64,000 bases of DNA from Bretschneidera sinensis. Its lineage: Eukaryota; Streptophyta; Magnoliopsida; Brassicales; Akaniaceae. Position 1 is the first letter of the stretch; each line of letters opens with the position of its first letter. The notes beneath the pieces are model-generated. The model ran no database searches, was not told where the DNA came from, and saw only the letters and a program-made list of their open reading frames with translations. The position numbers were made by a program, and so were the translations under genes. The DNA lies in assembly GCA_023935145.1 (NCBI GenBank), contig CM043698.1:79993501-80057500 (forward strand). The letters are read 5' to 3'. This document shows, piece after piece, positions 59,191 to 64,000 of this stretch.

Positions 59191-59779
59191 TACTGCTCCC
59201 TCCCCCCTAAATCACACTGCCACCAATGCAGTGTGTTGTCTAACATACAAACTATGTATGTTAGACAGCCAACACGTGTTGGCTTTTTTTTTTTTTTTTT
59301 TCATTTTCCTTTACCTTTTCTTTACACCACCACACATTTGTTTTTTTTTCAAAAGAATTATTTTATTCAATAATAAATCTTTCACATATATTATTTTAAT
59401 TCCATGTCATATTTATTAAATTACTTTTTTACCATGACTTTACGAATATGGGTATTACACCTTACCCCCAATAAAACTGATCATTTTTTTAGGTTTAATG
59501 GAAAGGGCAAGCCCACTAGACAATTACACTCTTGGGTCAAGAGACCATAATCATATCATCTCTCACAAGGGAAACAATTTCAAGTGTAGACTGAGACCAA
59601 AGGTGAAAGGGAATATTTATAGCCTCCATTTGCCCAGCTAATCAATCTACATGACGATTATTTAGAAAGGTTAGGATATCTGCCGTAAAAGGTTGAGATA
59701 GACTATTAGAGATAGATCCAATACACTCTTTTGGTTTGATAGTTGGACTAGCATAGGTTTTTTTAAAGAATTGATCAAG

Positions 59780-61070
59780 TTCCTTCCCCCTTGGAAGGTA
59801 ATCTTAGAGTCAGTCAAGTTAGAGGGTTTAAAGGTACTTGGTCCTTTGAGAACCTTTCTTTTGTTTTGCCACTGGAGCTGAGTGGTTGCATCCTTTCCAC
59901 TGTATTCTTTATCTCCAGCTCTTCCTCTAGTGACCATACCATATGGGGTTTGTCTCGAAGTGGTGAGTTATCCTTCTCTGTTTCTTATGATCTTGTTGAT
60001 CCTTTTTCTTCATCTAATTATGACTAGAATTGGTATTGGTTATGGAACTTGAAAGCCCAAAACAAGCTGAATCATTTTCTCTCGTTAACTGGCCACAATA
60101 GACTTTCTACAAATGACATTTTATTTAAAATAAAAATCATTGACCATAACTGTTGTCATCATTGTAATGATAAAATTGAAGATGTTAGAAACATTTTGAG
60201 AGATTGTGAAATTAAAAAATATATTTGGCTTAGTGTTGATGTCTTTGGTACTATCATAAACTTCTCTAAAGATAACCTTTTCGACTAGCTAAAACCAAAT
60301 CATACTCGCAGTGTCACTATCCAAAAAGTTTCTTGGTTCTTCATCTTTTCCCAAATCTACTAGCATCTTTGGAAAACTTGTAATAAAAAATTAAAAAATG
60401 AGTCTATCACTATAGATTTTACTATTAACTCCAACATTGAAAAGCCACCGAATTATACTTCCTTGCTAGAAACTTTACCACACTCTCTAAGAGTCATCGT
60501 GTATTTCTCTCTTGGAACCCTCCTAAGAAAGGGTGAGTTAAGCTTAACTCTAATGGGTTATGAGAAATCTAAGCATGGTTGATTATGGGGTCTCATTAAG
60601 GATGATAAATCCAATTGGGTAGTGGATTATAACAAGGGCTTGGGGTCATTACCAATGTTGTTGTTGAACTTTTGGGCCTAAGAGAATGCCTTTCATTGAC
60701 TGTTAAAAGAAGGTTTAAAAAATTGAGATTGAATATTCCGCTTTTGTTCTGCTTTTCTTATTACTAAAGTATATTCCAATATGCACCCTTATAGAATATT
60801 ATTGATGATGACAGATCAATTCTTTCTATCAAAGCTCTCTGATAACAAGCTGGAACATGCTTATCGAGAGGCATACTTTTTTGCTGATGGTTTAGCCACA
60901 GTTGTTGTAATAGGGACTCGTTCTTTTTGTGTCTTTGATCATGTTCCTCCTTTTATTTCCATATATTTTCATTTTGACAGTAGGGATGGCTCTTACCCCC
61001 GATGATTTGTATTAACTCTGTTATTATTTATTTAATTGTGTTTTTTATTGTTTAAAAAAAGAAAAATACA
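59780..61070 (+). pseudogene. LINE (L1-type) ORF2 3' relic
   Basis: The frame 59791-60027 and, after a TAG, 60049-60288 resemble the zinc-binding end of plant LINE reverse transcriptases: DHTIWGLSRSGELSFSVS, then LKAQNKLNHFLSLTGHNRLS and a CCHHCNDKIEDVRNILRDC cysteine/histidine cluster. Further on, 60781-61005 resembles the RNase H end (REAYFFADGLATV, as in REAN-ADALA). An A-rich stretch near 61053-61068 may be the degraded tail. The 5' part, with the RT and endonuclease, is missing or unrecognisable. Confidence 0.75.
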
Positions 61071-62164
61071 GAGGTTCACATCTTATATTGAGTTCGCTAG
61101 TCCACAAAAGTGAATTTACAAGGAAAATCCTTATGACTTAGCTATTCACGAATATTGGAATTTATACTTTTATCTTTAAGTTTCATGCATTTTTCAAAAT
61201 TTAAGTTTCTTACATTTTTCAAAACTTTGATAAACATTACTATTTATCTCCGTTTCATTTTACATGTCACTCTTTCCCAAATTAGATGTTCTAAAATAAA
61301 TATCACTACATCGAAAGTCATAAAGTTAAGGAAAATAATTTTGTGAGCTTGAGCTCACAAAATAAGTACCCAAAAGTTAAAGCCATGACTTAATTACCAA
61401 AACTACCCATGTTTGCATAAGCAAAAACAATATATAAAAGCGTAATTTAATATTATACCAAATTTTCTTTTTTATTGGAAAGTTGAAGTAGCATAAAACC
61501 ACTAATCCCCTCTAGTAACATGTTTCGTAAAGTAGAAAATTTTACTAACATCAAACTCTATTGTGCTAACAATAAAAAATGCAAAAAACTTCTATTCATT
61601 TTACTGTAGATAACAAAACATTCTTTTTATTTTTCATAAATGAATTTTGATAGCCTTCCAAAGAAAGCTTTTTACCATGATAACTTCAAAAAATATGAAG
61701 GTTGAAACAAGATTTAGTTATGGGTTACGGCAATGGGTGGCGATGAAGTGGAGGACGATGCTTTGGCATGAGAGTGTTGTAATACCAAGAACACTTATTT
61801 GATGGAGTTGTGGATTAAGGTGGCATAGAGAAAAATAATGACTAAGAGTATTGTGATGTATAGATAGTAAAAGTGATTTGACATAATTATTTATGATCAT
61901 TGTAATGTGCATGACTTTGCTTTTTTACCAATAGATAAGATTATTGATGAATTGAGATTATGCCTTTTACGTCTTTGTGTTGTCTAAGAAAGCAAACTAA
62001 ATTGAAAATTGTGGTTGTTCTTTGAATTTGGATCTACTGTTACTCCATGTGTTTATGTCATTATCAAAGACAATAATCTATTAAAATTTAAAAATTGTTC
62101 TTTAAACAATGGACAACATTTTTCACTGTTCTTTGAACTTGCAATTTTACTAATTAGGGACTGA

Positions 62165-62258
<94 letters not shown>

Positions 62259-62340
62259 AAAATAACTATCTAAGAGATATTGTTTCTATGAAATCAAAAT
62301 AATGATTATCATTTACAAGAAAATTCTCCTTTAGCCAAAA
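61071..62340. other. Gene-free AT-rich region with a long microsatellite
   Basis: No gene recognised. (AT)n followed by (GT)n occupies 62167-62256. Short open frames have no recognisable motif. Confidence 0.6.
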
Positions 62341-62344
62341 AACA

Positions 62345-62830
62345 AGGATGTTAAGCCAGCCACAAATCTTTAAGATCAACAATCGACCTTTCAACCCAAA
62401 CAAAAGCACTCTTGTTTCTCTCTGACCAAACTATCCACCAAATGGATAATGGGATTAAAGCAATAGTCTTCTTTCTTTCCTTTGAAGCACGAATGTTCGT
62501 CCACACCCATATCTTCTCTTTAACGAAACTGCTACTCAACTAACAAAGACCCAATACCTGAAAAGCCATAATCCAAAGTTGTTTAGTCCATAAACAACTT
62601 AGAAGTAAATGTTGTATGAACTCACAAACATCTTTGCAAAGATAGCAATGATTCACAAGCACCTTTTCTCTCCTTTGGAGATTATCAATTGTCAAAATCT
62701 TCCACCACGAAGCTTCCCAAACAAAAAATACCACTTTTATGGGAGCATTAGTCTTCCAAATGGAATTCCAAGGGAATTGAGAGCTTTCTTGAATTGGTAA
62801 AAGAGTTTTATAAAAAGAGTTAATTTCAAA
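62345..62830 (-). pseudogene. LINE zinc-binding (zf-RVT) relic
   Basis: A minus-strand frame at 62734-62540 reads VFFVWEASWWKILTIDNLQRR, HCYLCKDVCEFIQHLLLSC and WIMAFQVLGLC. After a stop comes 62539-62351 with KERKKTIALIPLSIWWIVWSERNKSAF. This is the zf-RVT C-terminus of plant LINE ORF2, from a different and oppositely oriented copy than the relic at 59780. Sequence upstream to about 62830 still fits in part. Confidence 0.8.
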
Positions 62831-62947
62831 CTTTTTGTAGTCATCATGCCTCTATTTCAAAAAATCCTCATAATCAAGTCAATTTTTACTTTATAAGTTT
62901 TTTTATAAAAGTCTAATACTTTGAAGTTCCCAATCATGCATGTTGTG

Positions 62948-64000
62948 GGTGATGCTGTGCATAATTTCCTATTTTTATCACATCTTAACTTTCAACTTTA
63001 ATCTAATTTTATTAATTTTTGTTGGTTTTAGGCTTCATTGTTGTCATTTAATTTATTTCAGGTTTAGAATAAGGGAAAGATCCAAATTTTAGTGTCGTAT
63101 CCTCAAGAGACTCTTTCTCTTGTTTAAAAAAAGAAATTTTAATGGAAGACTTTGGAGCCTATATAAAGGAAAGGGAGAAACCCTAATTAGAAGAGACAGC
63201 CTGCAGCCTTAGAGACACAGCCCTAGAGAGCTAGCCGGCAGCCCTTTGCTCCTCATCTGGCAGCAGTAGCCCGCAACCACTAGTCCTCCTCATCCGATAG
63301 CAGCAGTTATCCTTATCCAGCACCAGCAGTTGCTGCCTACAGTAGCTACTTCTTCATAGCCAGCACCTACCTCGCCTCCCTGCTCGGTATCCAGCGCTGA
63401 TTGTACAACAGCCCTCCACAAGAATAGCAACAGCTGAATGCACACTGGTTTACAGAATTATGGTGAATTCGTTGCTGTTAAATTTAATTTTCAGCATGAA
63501 CTAAACTTTCTTTATTCTAGGAAAACGATGTAATTTAATTTCAAACTATGCTTGCTTTTCTATACTGATTTGCAGTAATTATCTTCTATGTTTGGCTGAT
63601 TTATTTTGAACGTATTGCTTCTAATTGACTGGCCATTAATTAGATGATCTTGATCTTGTGATTTGCTGTCGAAAGAAGGAATTACAGGATATAACTTGGA
63701 TATTTCAGCATAGGTAAATATAGGAATCCAAAGACTTAAATGAACTTGTGCAGTCTAAAAAAAAATCGATGGTCTTAATGCTTTCTTGTTTTATTAATTT
63801 GCATACTCTTGTGTAGAATAATGAACAAGAATATTTCCCATTGACTATCGAAATAGGCTTTTGGATAAGTTGGAGATTTCACTAACAAATAGAGAGGATT
63901 AATTTTAATTAATTAGATGAGTTAAGCATAGTGAGGAATTAAGTAGAATCGATTTCCTAGAAGTTCTTTCTCTTATTAAGTTGATATTCGAAAAACAACT
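62948..64000 (+). mobile_element. Probable LTR, partial at right edge
   Basis: From about TGATGCTGTGCAT (62948) there are no genes but a promoter-like layout. TATATAAAG lies at 63160-63168, then AAACCCTAATT, a GC-richer CAGCAG-rich leader (63205-63440) and AT-rich sequence to the window end. This fits the first kilobase of an LTR. The start is uncertain and no partner is visible, so a host gene promoter with leader is the main alternative. Confidence 0.4.
63160..63168 (+). promoter_or_regulatory. Predicted TATA box
   Basis: TATATAAAG followed within 30 bases by AAACCCTAATT and a CAGC-rich leader. It is probably the promoter of the LTR starting near 62948. Confidence 0.5.

Larger units (their letters stand above)
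56640..59459 (-). mobile_element. Truncated Tekay-like gypsy element
   Basis: On the minus strand: a full 5' LTR (59459-57252), a primer-site-like TTGGTATCAGAGC (about 57250-57238), gag N-terminus (57190-56966) and part of the gag domain (56887-56640). The sequence then stops within gag, just after the RDFIYLRQ motif. Everything 3' of that is missing. It belongs to the same broad family as the element at 2843-11434, but the LTRs differ considerably. It is a fragment left by deletion. Confidence 0.85.
57252..59459 (-). repeat. 5' LTR of truncated Tekay-like element
   Basis: 2208 bp. On the minus strand it starts TGTAATACCC and ends GGTCGCTACA. Its internal repeats include a 36-bp array (58032-58209) and dinucleotide tracts (59006-59190). 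It is longer than the 1910-bp LTR at 9525 because of these expansions. Confidence 0.8.

Overview
The window is nuclear DNA of a flowering plant, most likely a eudicot. It holds spliced genes with plant-only protein families (PPR, AHL, GBF-interacting-protein family), an AT-rich background, and a dense load of LTR retrotransposons and LINE relics. No bacterial, organellar, CRISPR or rRNA feature was seen.

Layout. Positions 1-12481 are a nest of retrotransposons on the minus strand. An old Ty1/copia element has its 5' LTR at 12253-12481 and gag at 11435-12184. It was split between gag and protease by a Tekay/Del-type Ty3/gypsy chromovirus (2843-11434). It is cut off at 239 by the edge of a third LTR-like element. 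Positions 12482-15059 hold no gene. A small gene island spans 15.0-27.1 kb: a PPR gene with inactivating changes (15067-16675, plus), an intact AT-hook gene resembling AHL16/TEK (16916-17716, minus) and a ten-exon gene of the GBF-interacting protein 1 (DUF1296) family (18464-26899, minus). From memory, the PPR and AHL genes match Arabidopsis At2g42920 and At2g42940, so this pair looks like conserved microsynteny.

From 28 kb on, repeats dominate again. They are: a fairly young copia element (28334-33303, plus, TSD AGAAG) set inside older inverted-repeat sequence; a decayed copia element (34391-39861, minus); a 13.4 kb Athila-type gypsy element (42715-56136, plus, TSD AGAAG, near-identical 1972-bp LTRs, tRNA-Asp primer site and an extra third ORF); a truncated second Tekay-like element (about 56640-59459, minus); two LINE 3' relics (59780-61070 plus, 62345-62830 minus); and a probable further LTR running off the right edge from about 62948.

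The host genes are unlinked in function: organelle RNA processing (PPR), chromatin and TE silencing (AHL16/TEK family) and transcription co-activation (GIP1 family). The most interesting observation is a block of about 170 bp, carrying palindromic GCACACA/TGTGTGC motifs, shared by the LTRs of the copia element at 28 kb and the Athila element at 43 kb. These belong to different superfamilies. Other leads are a GC-rich palindromic minisatellite present in both the LTR and the interior of the Athila element, a predicted GC-AG intron in the GIP1-like gene, and the broken PPR gene beside an intact AHL neighbour.
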